Assembly: GCA_964016985.1 (NCBI GenBank)
Contig: OZ024830.1
Location: 80,750,386 to 80,814,385 of the forward strand
DNA: 64,000 nt
Origin: Anodontia alba
Lineage: Eukaryota > Mollusca > Bivalvia > Lucinida > Lucinidae
Direction of reading: 5' to 3'
The notes beneath the pieces were generated by a model. That model saw only the letters and a program-made list of their open reading frames with translations. It had not been told where the DNA came from and did not search any database. The first letter of the stretch is position 1, and each line of letters opens with the position of its first letter. A program made the translations under genes and the position numbers. Shown here piece after piece: positions 1 through 10,332 of this stretch.

Positions 1-208
1 TTTGCTGAAAAAATATGAGTAGCAAAAGCTACTCACATTCTTTCAGCAAAAAATTTCAGCATATTTGCGTATCACTCGATGTAAATTTTAACGAATCGTT
101 AACTAACGACATCGTTAGCTATGAACAACTGGGCCCTGATCTTTTTTAAAGGATTTTTAAAAGACGAGAGGCGTGAATTCTCTGAATTAACTTGTTTTTC
201 TTTTGCAG

Positions 209-329
209 CCTTATACAAGATTGTTAAAGACGTTGGTCCCAGTCCTGCATGTATATCTGTATTCGCTGGATTAGAAGGTACTAAAGACGAACTGCAACTT
301 CCGGCATCTAACACCTGGGCTATGTTAAG
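209..329 (+). CDS. RETSAT: RETSAT internal exon (first of five in window)
   Basis: This exon belongs to all-trans-retinol 13,14-reductase, an ER-membrane flavoprotein of the phytoene-desaturase-like family. The family saturates the C13-C14 double bond of all-trans-retinol to give 13,14-dihydroretinol. The exon reads LYKIVKDVGPSPACISVFAG and then LEGTKDELQLPASNTWAML, which I recognise as the RetSat segment ahead of the FPSAKDP motif. It starts after a TTTTGCAG acceptor (AG at 207-208) and ends at a GTAGTT donor (330). Its first two bases complete a codon begun in an exon left of the window, and it ends with AG, two bases into a Ser codon. The next exon starts with C, giving AGC. Five in-phase exons here encode about 238 residues, roughly the last 40% of a protein that is near 600 residues in vertebrates. 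Confidence 0.85.
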
Positions 330-332
330 GTA

Positions 333-488
333 GTTGAGTATGAGTGTTAGCTACACCACAACCTCTTTATAACACTATTGTTGGGGTCCATAAAATAAAC
401 GTCTTAGTTAAACAACCGTGTTATATCCAAACAAAAATGTATAGATTATATTTAAAAATGACCATTTATAATTATAATTAATTTTTTA
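333..488. other. RETSAT intron sequence, nothing recognised
   Basis: AT-rich intron between the first RETSAT exon and a TTAA-type MITE. No ORF, tRNA or clear repeat seen. Confidence 0.5.
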
Positions 489-694
489 CCCTTGTCCTGC
501 TGAACCCGGATATATCCTGCATTTGCAAACAGTGTAGATCCAGATCAGTTGGCTTCTGAAGAAGCCAACTGATCTGGATCTGCACTGTTTGCAATTAAGT
601 ATGTGAATTTATATCAACCATCTGGATCAAGTAATCTGATTGGCTGAAAATTAGAAATGGGTGTGGCATCTTAATTTATTCAGCAGGACAAGGG
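489..694. mobile_element. piggyBac-like MITE (family P), copy 1
   Basis: About 205 bp with termini CCCTTGTCCTGCTGAA and TTCAGCAGGACAAGGG; TTAATT follows on the right and TTTA precedes on the left. The centre is a long hairpin with arms starting GCAAACAGTGTAGATCCAGA. The CCC start and TTAA preference resemble piggyBac elements; the class is an inference. Confidence 0.7.
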
Positions 695-956
695 TTAATT
701 GATAGCGGAATTATACTGTACTGATATCCAAATTTATAAATAAAGAACTTATTTTTAGGTCTGTTAAACAATGATCGTTTAGTTTCTGAACTTGAACTTG
801 AAATTAAATACTAAAGTTCTTGCATGCCATTCATGAATATAGTGTACATAGGCGTAACGCTCATTACGCTCATTACATATGTACGTAACATGTGTTAGAA
901 AAAATATTTGCAATTAAGTGACATTAACATTAATATTATGCATTTAAACCATAGGG

Positions 957-1055
957 ACTGCTTTTAAAGGACAGAATTTTCTCCCAAAATTTGCTCCCTT
1001 GGGAGCAAATGTTTTCCAAAGGGAGAAAATTCTTTCCTTTAAAAGTAGCTCCTAT
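957..1055. repeat. Inverted repeat, TTTAAAGGA...TCCTTTAAA type
   Basis: The arms GCTTTTAAAGGACAGAATTT and AAATTCTTTCCTTTAAAAGT flank a smaller hairpin TTTGCTCCCTTGGGAGCAAA. A related inverted repeat occurs at 28895-28965. Foldback or MITE remnant in a RETSAT intron. Confidence 0.55.
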
Positions 1056-1226
1056 TTTGGCAGCGATTCTAGGCATTTTTTTTCAAGAGTTTTTCTGGGT
1101 GTACGTAAAAATAATTCCGTTCTGACTGCGCCACTGGTGGGATATTATTAAAAAAAAGAGAGATAAAAAATAGGCAGTAAAAAAGGAAACTAACATAAAA
1201 AAAATGTTTGTTTTCTTCATGTTTAG

Positions 1227-1357
1227 CCCAGAATTGGACAAAGATATGAAAAAGTATTGGAGCTTAGATGAAGACGAGGCTGCAAGTACTTATTCTCCTA
1301 TGCTCTTTATTGGTTTCCCTTCCGCCAAGGATCCATCATGGGAAAGCCGGTATCCAG
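1227..1357 (+). CDS. RETSAT: RETSAT internal exon
   Basis: The exon opens after a TTCATGTTTAG acceptor and completes the split Ser codon from the previous exon. It reads SPELDKDMKKYWSLDEDE and then STYSPMLFIGFPSAKDPSWE SRYP. FIGFPSAKDPSW is the family landmark (FPSAKDP in vertebrate RetSat). It ends CCAG at a GTAATA donor (1358), leaving one G of a Gly codon that the next exon completes as GGA. The open frame runs on 5' of the exon and past the donor, but those parts do not match the family and the splice signals cut them off. Confidence 0.88.
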
Positions 1358-1407
1358 GTAATAGTAGTTTTCCATCATCTAATTCTAAAAATGAGTCGCA
1401 GCATCAT

Positions 1408-1642
1408 AAAACGTACCTTCATACATAAGCGCCTAGCGAAGATTCAGATTAGCCTGCGCATTCGCATAGTCTGATCAGAAGTTTCCCTGGGAGCATTTTA
1501 GAAGCCATTGATGAATTCCTTCATTTGGACAATGAAGACTCTGATCAGCCTGCGCGGTTGCGCAAGCTGGTTTGAGTCTTTGTTGTTGTTTTTTTTTTTT
1601 GTTTTTTTTATCGCATTTGTTTGAAGGCACGTTTTCTCACGT
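1408..1642. mobile_element. MITE family F copy, diverged
   Basis: Ends AAAACGTACCTTC and GAAGGCACGTTTTCTCACG are inverted. Inside are two hairpins of the type CAGCCTGCGC...GCGCA that contain TCTGATCAG. It lies in a RETSAT intron 50 bp after an exon. Related copies are at 10045, 26984, 28543, 33443, 36643 and 63078. Confidence 0.6.
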
Positions 1643-1675
1643 TGCGGCTTAAGTGTGAATGCAATATTTTGTATT

Positions 1676-1798
1676 GTAATGTAATGTATTGCATTGTATT
1701 GCATTGCATTGTATTTATTGTATTGTATTGTATTGTATTGTATTGTATTGCATTGTATGTGTTGTATTGTATTGTATTGTATTTATTGTATTGTATTG
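1676..1798. repeat. (TTGTA)n pentanucleotide microsatellite
   Basis: Near-perfect TTGTA/TTGCA repeats of about 120 bp. The long ORFs on both strands here are only the repeat translated. The complementary type recurs at 46381 and 46985. Confidence 0.95.
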
Positions 1799-1826
1799 TC
1801 GACAAAATTGAGCCATTTATTATATA

Positions 1827-1945
1827 TAGCTCCAGATAAGATGCCTCGGCGAGGCGCTTCTAATCAGTACCCACAACATGTTTTCACAGGGAAACAATAA
1901 AAATATCAATATTTTTTGGTTGAAAAAGGCGCCTTATCTGTACTT
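1827..1945. mobile_element. MITE family B, one hairpin arm lost
   Basis: Left end ATAGCTCCAGATAAG and right end GCGCCTTATCTG bracket only one arm of the shared hairpin core (CGAGGCGCTTCTAATCAGTA). The other arm has been deleted. Confidence 0.6.
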
Positions 1946-2018
1946 TTGCACAGAATTAGTTAACAAGGAAAAACAATGCTATTATCACCATCTGAAAACA
2001 GTATACGCGAAAATACCA

Positions 2019-2295
2019 ATCACGAAAACACGCCTATATAATTTTGACCCCCCTTAAACCCCTTTTATATAGGAAAACTGGGTTTTACAGGGATATACAT
2101 TATTTTTCTTATTTCGCTATAAAAACATAGATTGTGGGTACTCGTTAGAACCGTCTCGGCGAGGCGGTTCTAACGAGTACCCACAATCTATGTTTTGAGC
2201 AGAAATATGAAAAAATATCAGAATTTTTATCTGAAAATTTTCCTTTTTTGGTTGTAAAATTTTCAATATATTTGAATAGGCGTGTTTTTGTAATG
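2019..2295 (+). mobile_element. MITE family A, copy 1
   Basis: The family A layout, described once here: about 250-300 bp with ends CATYACGAAAACAYGCC inverted. A small hairpin of AAACCCC/GGGGTTT type lies near one end. The central long hairpin has arms GATTGTGGGTACTCGTTAGA and CCGCCTCG. In this copy the small-hairpin arm is degraded but the central core is nearly perfect. Orientation is given with the GACCCC end first. Confidence 0.8.
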
Positions 2296-2299
2296 CACA

Positions 2300-2625
2300 T
2301 AAGCCACAATCACGAAGCACAGCTTACCCGAGACACCAAAAGAAAGATAGATGAGGAACAAACAATGACAGAACGTACGCCACAAATTGAAACATCCCAC
2401 AGACGAAACAAAAGAGAACTACAACAGAGGAACTTCCTTGGAACGGTCAGTAGAAAAACTACTGGAGGTGGGGCTGGGGGCTTAAAGCAGTTTTCTCTTT
2501 AGTGATCATCGCCACGAGGTGTCAGGCTCGAACCCTGCACTGCACAGAGCCTTTCATAATAACAACTTTATCGTGTCGAGATGACTTAACTCTTTCACTC
2601 CCACAGGCGATAATAATAAGCTTTT
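2300..2625. other. Unassigned, with a possible tRNA-type B box
   Basis: An 84-codon open frame crosses 2248-2502 but starts inside the neighbouring MITE and has no family I recognise. At 2527-2545 the minus strand reads GGGTTCGAGCCTG, like a Pol III B box, so part may be an old SINE fragment. Confidence 0.3.
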
Positions 2626-2626
2626 G

Positions 2627-2692
2627 CAAACAGCATAGATCCAGATGAGACGGCTCAATGAGCCGTCTCATCTGGATCTACGCTGTTTGACA
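2627..2692. repeat. Hairpin, E/P type arms with a different tip
   Basis: The outer arms GCAAACAGCATAGATCCAGA and TCTGGATCTACGCTGTTTG match the E and P hairpin families, but the tip is GAGACGGCTCA/TGAGCCGTCTC, unlike either. Arms are complementary almost throughout. Confidence 0.75.
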
Positions 2693-2904
2693 TTCAGTTT
2701 TTCAATTTTACATATAAACATCTTTCCAAGCGATAGTTAGTTAAGATAAAAAAGCAGACGACAAATGTCGTCTGAAATTTTGCACCGAAAGAGTTAAATA
2801 ATGTTGAAAGAGAACTAAAATCTTTATACTTATTAGTGATCATCCAAGGGTCAAACAATTTAGTCCTGTGTTATAACGCACAGATACCGATTCACTTTTG
2901 TTAG

Positions 2905-3115
2905 GGAAACGGATCAACTCTCAGGGGAGGCAAGTCTGTCTCCCTTCTGTAAAAGGGTCTAGAAGTTGCTTCCACAGGGAGCAACTTCTTTACTTTAGAA
3001 GTAGACTCCTTTTCAGAAAGGGGTCCGACGTGTAATAAAACAGTAACGGAGATAAACTGTTTTATTCTGCAACAAATCACCGGGTGGAAGAACGTGACGC
3101 CTGATGGTTTTAAGA
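2905..3115. repeat. Imperfect inverted repeats
   Basis: Contains AGAAGTTGCTTCCACAGG against GGGAGCAACTTCTTT and further short inverted pairs. Probably a foldback element remnant. Confidence 0.4.
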
Positions 3116-3131
3116 GTTTTTTTGACATCAT

Positions 3132-5483
3132 TTTAGCTCACCTGAGCACGAAGGGCTCAGTAAGCTATTCTTATAGGCCAGTACTCCGGTGTCCGTCGTC
3201 CGGCGTCCGTCCGTGAAGTGCTCAGTAAGCTGTTCTAATTAGGCAGTACTCCGACGTCCGTCGTCCGTCCGTCGTCCGTCGTCTGTCAACAATTGACATC
3301 TCCTCCTGAACCACTGGGTCAATTTGAACCAAACTTCACAGGCATGATCCTTGGGAGGTACGAACTAAAGTTGTTCAGAGAATTGGAATCTATGCAAAAC
3401 TCTGGTTGCCATGGCAACCAAAAGAAAAACAAAAGAAAACACTTTAAAAATCATTGTGTCAGAAACCACTCGACCGATTTCAATATAATTTGGCAGAAAT
3501 GTTCCTTTAGTGATCCTCTACCAAGATTGCTCAAGCCATCATGATTCGTCAAAATACATGGACGCCTGGTGTTGTGTGGGGTTGTGTTGGGTGGGGGTCG
3601 GGGGGGGGGTGGAGCTTATTTTTCCAGTATATCTTTATAAAAAAAACTTTAAAAATCTTCTTGTCAGAAACTACTGGGCCGATTTCAATATTACTTGGCA
3701 GGAATATTTCTTTGGTAACCTTCTACCAAAGGAGTGAGTGGGTTGGTGAAGGAGGGGGAGGGAGGGGGAGGGGGGGGTATTTCCCTATTTATCTATATAA
3801 AAAAACTTAAAAACTCTTTTTGTAAGAAACCACTGGACCGATTTCAATATCTACCAAGATTGTTCAAGCTGTCATAATTCGTGAAAAACATGGCCGCCAG
3901 GTGGCGGGGCCTTTTTTCACTATATATCTATATAGAAAACTTCAAAAATCTTCTTGTCAGAAACTACTGGACCGGTTTCAATATAATACGACAGAAATGT
4001 TCCTATGGTGACCTTCTACCAAGATTGTTCAAGCCATCATGATTCGTAAAAACACACGGCCGCCAGGAGGCAGGGCTTATTCCCTATATATCTATATAGA
4101 AAAAATTAAAAGTCTTCTTTTCAGAAACTACTGAACCGATATCAATATAACTTTGCAGGAATGTCTGCTTGGTGACCCTCTACCAAAATTGTGGGGGTGG
4201 GGCTTGTTTTCCCTATATATCTATATTAAAAAAAATAAAATCTTTTAGTCAGAAACCACTGGACCGATTACAGTATAACTTGGCAGGAATGTTTCTTTTG
4301 TAACCATCTACCAAGATTGTTGAAGCCATCATGATTTGTCAAAAACATGGCCGCCAGGGAGCGGGGCTTATTTTCCTTATATATCTACAGTTTTTTTTTT
4401 AAATCTTCTTGACAGAAGCCACTGGACCGATTTCAATGTAATACGGCAAGAGTGTTCCTATGGTGATCCTCTACCCAGATTGTTCAAGCCATCATGATTC
4501 GTAAAAAAACAAAAACAAAAAAAAAAACAAAAAAAAAAAAAAACATGGTCGCCAGGGGCGTGGGAGGTGGGTGGGAGTGGGGGGGGGGGAGTGGGGGGGG
4601 GGGCAGTGCTTATTTCCCATATATCTATATAAAAAAAAAATAAAAATCTTGTCAGACACTGCCGGACCGATTTCAATATTACTTGTGAGAAGTGTTCCTT
4701 TAGTGACCCTCTACAAAGATTGTTCAATCCGTTATGATTAGTCGAAAACATGGCCGCTAGGGGCGGGCTTATTTTCCCTATATATCTATATAGAAAACTT
4801 TACAAACCTTGTCAGAAGTCACTGGACCAATTTCAATATAATACAGCAGAAATGTTCCTTTAATGATCCTCTACCAAGATTATTCAAGCTATCATGATTC
4901 GACAAAAACATGGCCGCCAAGGGCCAGGGCTTATTTTGGAAACTCTTCTTGTCGGAAACCGTTAGGCCAAGGGCTTCCAAATTTAGTATGTAGCTTTATC
5001 TAGTAGCCTTATACCAAGATTGTTCATTTTAGCCCTGGGATCAGAAATGGACCTTACCCAGGGGTCATTGTTTTTACATAGACTTATTATATAGCAAAAA
5101 TCTTGAAAAATCTTCTTGTCAGAAACCATTAGGCCTAAGGCTACCGAATTTGGTTTGTGGCTTTAGCTAGTAGACCTCTACCAAGATTGTTCAAATTAGA
5201 TCCCTAGGGTCAAAAATGTTCCCACCCTGGGGTTCAGTAGCTTTACATCGACAAATAAGTGGCAAATAAGCTTTTCCTCTAAAACTATTAGCCATATTTT
5301 GAAAAAAGTCGGCAGAAATGTTTCTTGGATGATAGTCTGTTAAAGCATAGAGAGTCCTATGAAGAGAAGATGATAGGCTTTTAGAATATACTATGTTGCA
5401 TTAAATTGTTGAAGTAACTGATGATGTTTGGAGACAATGACATTCAGGTGAGCGAATTAAGGCCCTCTGGGCCCTCTTGTTTA
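3132..5483. mobile_element. Pearl/HINE-like element with ~160-bp tandem core
   Basis: Left boundary AGCTCACCTGAGCACGAAGG, then GTCCGTC-rich DNA; right boundary GACATTCAGGTGAGCGAATT followed by GGCCCTCTGGGCCCTC. Between them are about 12 diverged units near 160 bp. Each holds CTTGTCAGAAACCACTGG, ACCGATTTCAATAT, CTACCAAGATTGTTCAAGCC, CATGGCCGCCAGG and CCCTATATATCTATAT. Non-autonomous bivalve elements with such tandem cores are known (pearl, Helentron-related HINEs). I infer the class from this architecture, and no transposase or Rep/helicase is present. Confidence 0.65.
3290..5260. repeat. ~160-bp tandem array inside the pearl-like element
   Basis: Repeated landmarks GACCGATTTCAATAT at about 3474, 3680, 3836, 3974, 4137, 4263, 4428, 4671 and 4830 show a unit of 125-240 bp, most often near 160. 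G-rich and A-rich runs have expanded within units (3596-3612, 3745-3778, 4499-4610). The last units are the most diverged. Confidence 0.8.
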
Positions 5484-5854
5484 GTTTCCTGGACGTTAGA
5501 CTGTGTAATGCTTCTTGTTTGCATAAGATACGTTACAAATAGACATAAATGCATGTGTTACAGCCAAGGAAGTTGGCGGGTTCTCGTCGAATAATGGCGG
5601 AAGGTTGTGAGAACCGGAAGGAATCAACGGCAATTTTGTCGATTTTTAGAGTGTTAGAATCGAAATAGAACAGCTCTAGTGCGTGAATTAATGAGTAATA
5701 AATCACAGTTTGCCGGTCAGTTGTATGTAGATAAATCACACGCTACACGCTCGTGATCAAATTGTCAGCATTACAACTGACCTGCAACCTCTGATTTATT
5801 ACTCAACATCAACGGCTAGAGCTGTTCTATTTCTTAATTGAAACTTTGTTTCAG

Positions 5855-6021
5855 GAAAATCGACGTGTTCAGTGTTCGCCTTGTGTCCAAACCACTGGTT
5901 CTCGGCCTGGTCTGACAGGACAGTGAAACGTCGGGGTTATGAGTATGAATCCCTAAAGAAAGCTATTGGGCAATTGATCTGGGAGCAATGTGAAATGTTG
6001 TTCCCAAAACTCGTAGGAAAG
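5855..6021 (+). CDS. RETSAT: RETSAT internal exon
   Basis: Starts after a TTTGTTTCAG acceptor and ends AAG at a GTTAGC donor. Joined to the previous exon it gives RYPGKSTCSVFALCPNHWFS, then AWSDRTVKRRGYEYESLKKA and IGQLIWEQCEMLFPKLVGK. PGKST, the NHWF/EWF-type aromatic patch and the YESLKKAIGQ...P.L..K helix follow vertebrate RetSat in order and spacing. The phase is 1 in and 0 out, matching both neighbours. No single long ORF covers this exon, so ORF calling misses it; I read it by hand. Confidence 0.88.
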
Positions 6022-6095
6022 GTTAGCTGCATCTCTCTGTCATTTTAGATTTTGAGGATATTTTGCAATGATATGCTGATACGTTTTCTGATGTA

Positions 6096-6979
6096 GTGAA
6101 CCCTTGTTACAAGGCATTTTTTACAGACAGCATTTGTTCCTAAAGATGTTGCCATTGAAATGAATTTGCTGTTGTAAAGAATCCTTAATAAGCAAACTGA
6201 TGTGTAATAAGATATTTTTATTCTTATTTCCTCACAAAACATGTGTTTTGAATATTTGTAAGAACCGCCTCACTGAGGCGATTCTAAGAAATATGCAAAA
6301 TATGTTTCTTGAAGTATTAAATGAAAACACAATACAAAAGAAAGTACATCTATTAGGATAGAATTCTCCAAACCGAAAAGTTTGATACAAGTTTGACCAA
6401 AATCGACCTGCAAATGAGAAAGTTATTGGAGTTTAAATATTTAAAAACCAACTGTCATGGAGGCCGCCATTTTTAGGCTTTGTGACGCCACACAGCCCTA
6501 ATAAAACGTGCAGAATGATAATAAACAGCATATAGATGGATATTTTGTCTTAATGTTTTTAACATATTTTCCTAAAGGGGTAAGCAACTTTTTTCTAAAA
6601 CAATTGCTTTGGTTATAAAAAATAATGCAAATTTTAAAACTTTAAAAAAGTTTGAAATCTCATTAAAAATTCAAAATGGCGACGCCAATGTCGGCTATAT
6701 TAAATACATCAAAAATAATAACTTTGTTATTTCTTGACCGATTTTGATCAAACTTGTATGTTTTTTCTAAGCTCTTTGTTGTGAAATATATTTTATATTG
6801 GGGTTGAGCTCTTTGTTGTGAAATATATTTTATATTGAGATTGCGTTCTCCTTTGAATACAATGTTCGTGCATAACTTTTGATTAGCTGTCACCTCTTTA
6901 GAGAAAGTTTCGTGCCAGTCAAATTATCACTACAACGAAAATGTCGTTATATCGAATATTGGTGTAAAGAGGGTTGACT
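6096..6979. mobile_element. Tigger/pogo-type MITE family D, interrupted by another MITE
   Basis: The ends TAGTGAACCCTTGTTACAA and AAGAGGGTTGACTTTA match the intact family D copy at 13712-14055. The hairpin core is at 6238-6305 (AGAACCGCCTCACTGAGGCG). The body stops near 6325 and resumes near 6856, with a different repeat between. Confidence 0.65.
6326..6855. mobile_element. MITE family I (AACGCAA-ended) nested in family D
   Basis: About 530 bp inserted in the family D copy. Shared phrases TTGACCGATTTTGATCAAA and ATGGCGACGCCAATGTCGG, and a right end like TTGCGTTCTCCTTT, link it to copies at 51200-51690 and 52660-53196. It contains a local duplication of GAGCTCTTTGTTGTGAAATA. Confidence 0.55.
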
Positions 6980-7254
6980 TTATTTGTCAACAATTGCTAT
7001 TGCCTTAGGAAGTAAATTGATATGTGTGCTTTGGTAAGCTTCTTTGATAGTTTTTATTAGTGATTGTTTTCAGCAAGCAGGGATGAGAAACTTTAGGATT
7101 AATCCTGATTTCAGGATTGAGAACTTTCATTTTAAGTGTGAAATTTCATTTTTACGCTTGTTCACAAGTCCATCTTTTTGTGTCAATAGAGTTATTTGGG
7201 TTAATATTTGCCTGAAATAAATTTAAAAACTAATTATTAAACAATATTTATATT

Positions 7255-7400
7255 AGTTGTATATCTTAAGATAAGAGGGAGTATCCACACAATATTGTTT
7301 TATTTCAATAAAAACATATCCCCGAGGCGCTTCTAATGAGTACCCACAACAAATGTTTTAATTGGGGAGTAAGAAAAATATAAGTAGCTTTTGGACGGAA
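7255..7400. mobile_element. MITE family B fragment
   Basis: Has AAGATAAGAGGG and TATCCACACAATATT as in the copy at 36376, and one arm of the core CGAGGCGCTTCTAATGAGTA followed by CCCACAAC. Confidence 0.5.
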
Positions 7401-7675
7401 TTTTTAGATTTCAGGTTTGATTATTAGTGACTATTCTCAACCCCCCCTTCCCACCTCCCACCACAACGAGAGCAAGTTTTGTATCTTTTTTTTTTCATGT
7501 TACACTTTGTCCGTTTGCACATGTCACACTGTGTCCTTTCGAACGTGTTGTATTATAGATACATTCTTTCCTATAGAAATTTTATTGATGCAATATGAGG
7601 TGTTAGAAAAAATTATGAGAAGAGTTATAATATTGCTGACAGTTTTTAGACATCGGGTAGTGACATTTGATCTTC

Positions 7676-7726
7676 GGGCAGGGGTGGTCGGGTGTGGCGA
7701 AGGCGTCGTGTATCTTACGTAGGTTC
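7676..7726 (+). repeat. Fragment of repeat family R
   Basis: GGTCGGGTGTGGCGAAGGCG and TATCTTACGT match the start of the fuller copies at 22343 and 37862. Confidence 0.55.
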
Positions 7727-7768
7727 TAGCGAAATGAAGTGCAGATCCCACAAGTGAACAAAGATGTA

Positions 7769-8130
7769 CAATCGAACCTCAATGGCTCGAGCATCATTGG
7801 GACTATGGAAATTTGTTCGCCGAGTAATGGGTAGTTCGAGCCATTGAAGGTTAATCATAACGCCAGATCAGGAAGCAGATGGCGATAATTTAGCGATGTC
7901 TTTTCGATCTTCTACAGAATAATGGTATGTTGAGTGTACTCATTAGAGTCACCTCGATGAGACGATCCTAGTGAGTACACATAACATACAATTTCATGAT
8001 AAAATAATAAAATTTCCTAAATATTTGTTTTTTTCTGAGCTATCGGAAGAATTTAGTAAAGACTCAGAAACGGATTCGATTTAGCCATGGTAAGCGAGCC
8101 ATCGGTGTTCGAGCTATTGGGGTTCGACTT
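7769..8130 (+). mobile_element. Tigger/pogo-type MITE family C, copy 1
   Basis: Ends TACAATCGAACCTCAATGGC and GGGGTTCGACTT are inverted and flanked by TA on the left. The hairpin core at 7922-7992 reads GAGTGTACTCATTAGAGTC and its complement, with mismatches. CAGT(C)GAACCTC termini and TA targets are typical of pogo/Tigger-derived MITEs. Confidence 0.75.
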
Positions 8131-8134
8131 TTAT

Positions 8135-8394
8135 TAACTTAGTAAAATACATCTCATTTTACAACATTTGCAAAACAGTATATAGGACGGACCGCAAAAA
8201 AAAATACATAACCCACCAATGACAGCAAGTGTAAGTCCGCTTGTCCAGCCATCTGTCAACAATTTATGCCACTTAGCTAAATTTAGTGACAAGCTGTATA
8301 CGTAGACTCACGTGCTCCGACTGGCGCGACGCCGTCTTGTACAAGCAGCTTGGTCGCGATAACATACCTATCCTAAGAATTGTGCCACACAGGT
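8135..8394. other. Intron, nothing recognised
   Basis: Contains short phrases like CAACAATTTATGCC but no repeat boundary, ORF or RNA gene that I can support. Confidence 0.4.
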
Positions 8395-8465
8395 TGAGCA
8401 TACAGTGTAGACCCAGATCAGACGCCGCAGAATGCGGCGTCTGATCTGGGTCAACACTGTTTGCT
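8395..8465. repeat. Hairpin family E, copy 1
   Basis: Near-perfect palindrome: arms ACAGTGTAGACCCAGATCAG and ACGCCGCAG against CTGATCTGGGTCAACACTGT. It lies 140 bp before a RETSAT exon. Related copies: 24261, 38161, 39837 and partial ones at 33711, 40441 and 60786. Confidence 0.85.
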
Positions 8466-8606
8466 ACTCATCCAGCAGTTTTAGAGAATCAACATGTATT
8501 AAAATGTCATTTTTATATAATTTTAGGAGTGGTATGGAAAGGGATTAAAGGTAACTACTGTATTCGTTATAAACAATGTACGTTTCAGACATTATCTTTA
8601 TTTCAG

Positions 8607-8766
8607 CTAGAGTATTTTGACGTTGGTACGCCACTTAGTAACAGATTTTACCTTGGATGTCCAAGCGGGGAAATATACGGGCTGAATCACGTGAAGGAAC
8701 GTGTGAAGCCGGAGGTTACAATAGAACTGAGACCGAAAACGGAAATCCCAGGATTATACTTAACAG
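8607..8766 (+). CDS. RETSAT: RETSAT internal exon
   Basis: Starts after a CTTTATTTCAG acceptor, in phase 0, and ends ACAG at a GTAATA donor in phase 1. It reads LEYFDVGTPLSNRFYLGCPS, GEIYGLNHVKERVKPEVTIE and LRPKTEIPGLYLTG. The blocks DVGTPL(S/T)N, (S/R)GEIYG, LRP.T...GLYLTG are the most conserved C-terminal part of the family. GLYLTG leads into the FAD-proximal motif of phytoene-desaturase-like enzymes, which is completed in the next exon 14 kb away. Confidence 0.93.
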
Positions 8767-8769
8767 GTA

Positions 8770-9290
8770 ATATATGGAAGTGAATGTTTCCTCAACGTCA
8801 ATCCATCCCAGGCGAGCACGTTAGAGATGAGAGGGCGTAGTGATCTCATTGCGGATCCCCTTGGTCGTCGTTGACGACATGTTGGCGTGAGAGTTTCTTG
8901 TCTTTATAAAATCGCTTGAATAAGAGAGCAAAACCTATTTGGTATATAATGGTAGATCATGTTTTGTTTAACACCGAATTTAATATATATATATTTTTTT
9001 CTTTTGGTGAGATTGTATTCATTTTCAAGGTCAGCGTCAACGTTTGTCTGCCGATTTCTTACCTGCTCGATACCCCTTGAAGCAGTGAGCGATTTTACCA
9101 AACTGTTTGGTGCTACATGTATAATTAGGAAATGTTTAAGAATTGATTATGTTTTGATGATATCGCCCAAATTTTAAGGTCACCATTATCATTTGCATGA
9201 CCACATTTTGTCTGTATAATATAGGTAGTTTGAACCCTGATAGACTTTCGATCGATCTCATTTAAAGGCTCCATATTGTATTAATTGTAT
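8770..9290. other. RETSAT intron, nothing recognised
   Basis: Two small overlapping ORFs near 8959 have no recognisable product. Confidence 0.4.
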
Positions 9291-9291
9291 T

Positions 9292-9522
9292 AATACAATC
9301 ATCAAATGTGGCACTCGACAGCCTGAAGAATTTCAGTTAGTCTCTCATTCTTGAAAATGAAATGATTTGTATCGTATCTCTGAATTAATGTTGCCAATAT
9401 TAATTCAGAGATACGATAAAAAAAAAAAAAAAAAAAAAAAAAATCATTTTTTATCCAGTTCAAAAACGAGAGATTAACTGAAATTTTACAGGCTGTCAGA
9501 TGCCACATTTTATGATCGTATG
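9292..9522. mobile_element. MITE family H with ~55-bp terminal inverted repeats
   Basis: Left end AATCATCAAATGTGGCACTC ... CAGCCTG, right end CAGGCTGTCAGATGCCACAT ... ATGATCGTAT; also TTTCAGTTAGTCTCTC against GAGAGATTAACTGAAA. Arms continue inward through TCGTATCTCTGAATTAATGT. An A tract interrupts it at 9419-9443. A shorter relative is at 39645-39725. Confidence 0.75.
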
Positions 9523-9529
9523 AATACTA

Positions 9530-10040
9530 ATAATATATATCAATTTATTAAACCTTTCTTGGATAAAGAATGTCTATTTTTGAGGAATATTGAGCCTTTA
9601 ATTAATACCAAGAGTATTCTAATGGATATCTCGGTTTTCGAAAGTATGAATACCAGAAACCAATTAAATCGCAGTTTAATCTGTCGGAAAGGAAGGATAA
9701 TACTTAAAATCGTGAGTGATAGGCAGACGCGCCATCCTATTCTTTGGAAAGTTCACCCAGCCACCATTTGCTTTTGGCAGGATAGATCTAGCCTCACTGG
9801 AAGCGAGGTCGGGGATCAGGACCTTTCTCTCACCTGTCCTATTCTTCTCGTCTCCCGTCCTCTCTCTGTGAGACGGCTCGACATTACTGAAATATAATTT
9901 ACTGGGCACACACGTACAATCAAATGCTTTTGGAATAGAAACGATACTCTTTGATCAAGTTTAGAAATTGTAAGAACTCACACAACAGATTGTTGTCAGT
10001 AACCTGCAGCCCTGTAGGCAATTTGGAGCTGCGAAATGAC
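9530..10040. other. Intron; weak family R similarity
   Basis: The 125-codon ORF at 9520-9897 has no recognisable product. Its end, CCTCTCTCTGTGAGACGGCTC, resembles the polypyrimidine tail of repeat family R, so this is probably repeat-derived. Confidence 0.35.
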
Positions 10041-10044
10041 ATTG

Positions 10045-10258
10045 CCTGTAAAGTGACAAAGCCAACAAAATGGCATCTGCACCCAGCGAAGACAGATCAG
10101 TCTGGGCATCCACCCAGTCTGATCAGAGTCTTTGCTGTGCGCTCAATGAGTAGCTAAGGACGCAGGCCTTTTCATGCGAACAGCGTAGACGCTGGTCAGA
10201 CTGGGTGGATGCCCAGGCTGACCTGAGTCTTCACTGGGTGCACATGCCATTTTGTCGG
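10045..10258. mobile_element. MITE family F-like copy
   Basis: Two arms GCGAAGACAGATCAGTCTGG / CAGGCTGACCTGAGTCTTCA and GGCATCCACCCAGTCTGATC / GACTGGGTGGATGCCCAGG form opposed hairpins; AAAATGGCATCTGCACCCA pairs with GGTGCACATGCCATTTTGT at the edges. Confidence 0.65.
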
Positions 10259-10332
10259 TTTTATCATGAGGCGGCACAGTTTTTGTGAACGTTTCCTTTG
10301 ATGTTCAGTATAAATGAGTTGCATCTTCAGAT

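Noticed and set aside
1608..1900. Cys/Tyr/Ile-rich ORFs over the pentanucleotide repeat
   Set aside because: A 5-bp repeat without stops stays open in all frames; the same holds at 46280-46807 and 46954-47281.
2248..2502. 84-codon ORF as a retroelement piece
   Set aside because: No protease, RT or zinc-knuckle motif, and it begins inside a MITE.
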